A DNA stretch of 64,000 nt, from assembly GCA_963665395.2 (NCBI GenBank), contig OY762251.1:2480001-2544000 (forward strand). Direction: 5' to 3'. The notes beneath the pieces are model-generated. The model made no database searches. It was given only the letters and a program-made list of their open reading frames with translations, and was not told the origin of the DNA. Origin of the DNA: Bin87 sp963665395 (lineage in GTDB: Bacteria; Chloroflexota; Dehalococcoidia; Lucifugimonadales; UBA3495). A program made the translations under genes and the position numbers. Below are positions 63,871 to 64,000 of this stretch, piece after piece; position 1 is the first letter of the stretch, and each line of letters opens with the position of its first letter.

Positions 63871-64000
63871 TACCGACCCCCGGCGGACCGGCCCCCGTCC
63901 ACCATGTACACTCCGCCCGTGCAGAAGCTGCTGTCGTCGCTGGCCAGGAACAGCATGAGACGAGCCACTTCCTCCGGGTGACCGTAACGTCCCAGCGGAA
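63871..64000 (-). CDS. C-terminal part of an SDR oxidoreductase (runs off the window)
   Basis: The minus strand ends LGRYGHPEEVARLMLFLASD, then DSSFCTGGVYMVDGG, a classical short-chain dehydrogenase C-terminus. The rest lies beyond base 64000. Stop TAA at 63871-63873. Confidence 0.85.

Overview
The window is G+C-rich, gene-dense bacterial DNA. It looks like Chloroflexota, most likely a Dehalococcoidia/SAR202-type marine or sponge-associated lineage. That assignment is an inference from a split glycine decarboxylase (gcvPA/gcvPB), several short-chain dehydrogenases, luciferase-like and split-barrel flavoproteins, paired amidases, an SCP-x-type thiolase with a DUF35 partner, and many dispersed palindromic repeats. 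No rRNA or CRISPR array is present; the one RNA gene found is tRNA-Pro(GGG).

Layout. 1-6.1 kb is a defence/toxin-antitoxin island. It holds three copies, two of them decayed, of a DUF433-DUF5615 module on the minus strand. Interleaved are two MNT-HEPN modules on the plus strand, one with its MNT domain fused to the C-terminus of a large N6-adenine DNA methyltransferase. 6.2-12.1 kb carries mutS and mutL, with a probable UGA-encoded selenoprotein of the ArsC/Spx family, a HAD protein and a small zinc-ribbon protein between them. 12.1-17.2 kb has a small Tat-signal protein, nadC, an AhpD-like protein, a complete 1200-bp ISAs1-family insertion sequence with a 10-bp target duplication nested at the edge of a MITE, and rplU-rpmA-rpmE. 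17.2-30 kb has an SDR, tRNA-Pro, a DnaJ-like protein, a serine hydrolase and the glycine cleavage genes (gcvH, gcvT, gcvPA, gcvPB). A split-barrel protein, an FAD amine oxidase-like protein, an m4C-type DNA methyltransferase with two HEPN-like partners and two membrane proteins sit among them.

30-46.6 kb has an ImmA/IrrE-DUF4411 pair, a beta-hydroxyacid dehydrogenase, two amidases flanking a HEPN pair, thiolase plus DUF35, VOC and MFS genes, a secreted FN3 protein, and two SDR paralogues bracketing two Uma2 paralogues. 46.6-52 kb has an ion channel with a non-canonical pore, an AAA ATPase/PIN-like pair, a broken HicBA locus and a gamma-glutamyltransferase. 52-64 kb has a NuoE/NuoF pair, an MFS transporter, a class III aminotransferase, a rhodanese, an LLM flavoprotein, a LUD protein, a flavin reductase-like protein, a glutaredoxin, a VOC protein, a Fur-family regulator, a methyltransferase and the C-terminus of another SDR.

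How it works together: the gcv genes and the FAD oxidoreductase suggest one-carbon and glycine or methylglycine catabolism. The amidases, thiolase, SDRs and flavoproteins suggest degradation of diverse organic compounds. The repeats fall into four families plus a MITE whose 17-bp ends match the ISAs1 element. The most distinctive findings are the MNT-HEPN modules, in which both the MNT catalytic residues and the HEPN target tyrosine are replaced, and the in-frame UGA at the catalytic cysteine of the ArsC/Spx-like gene.
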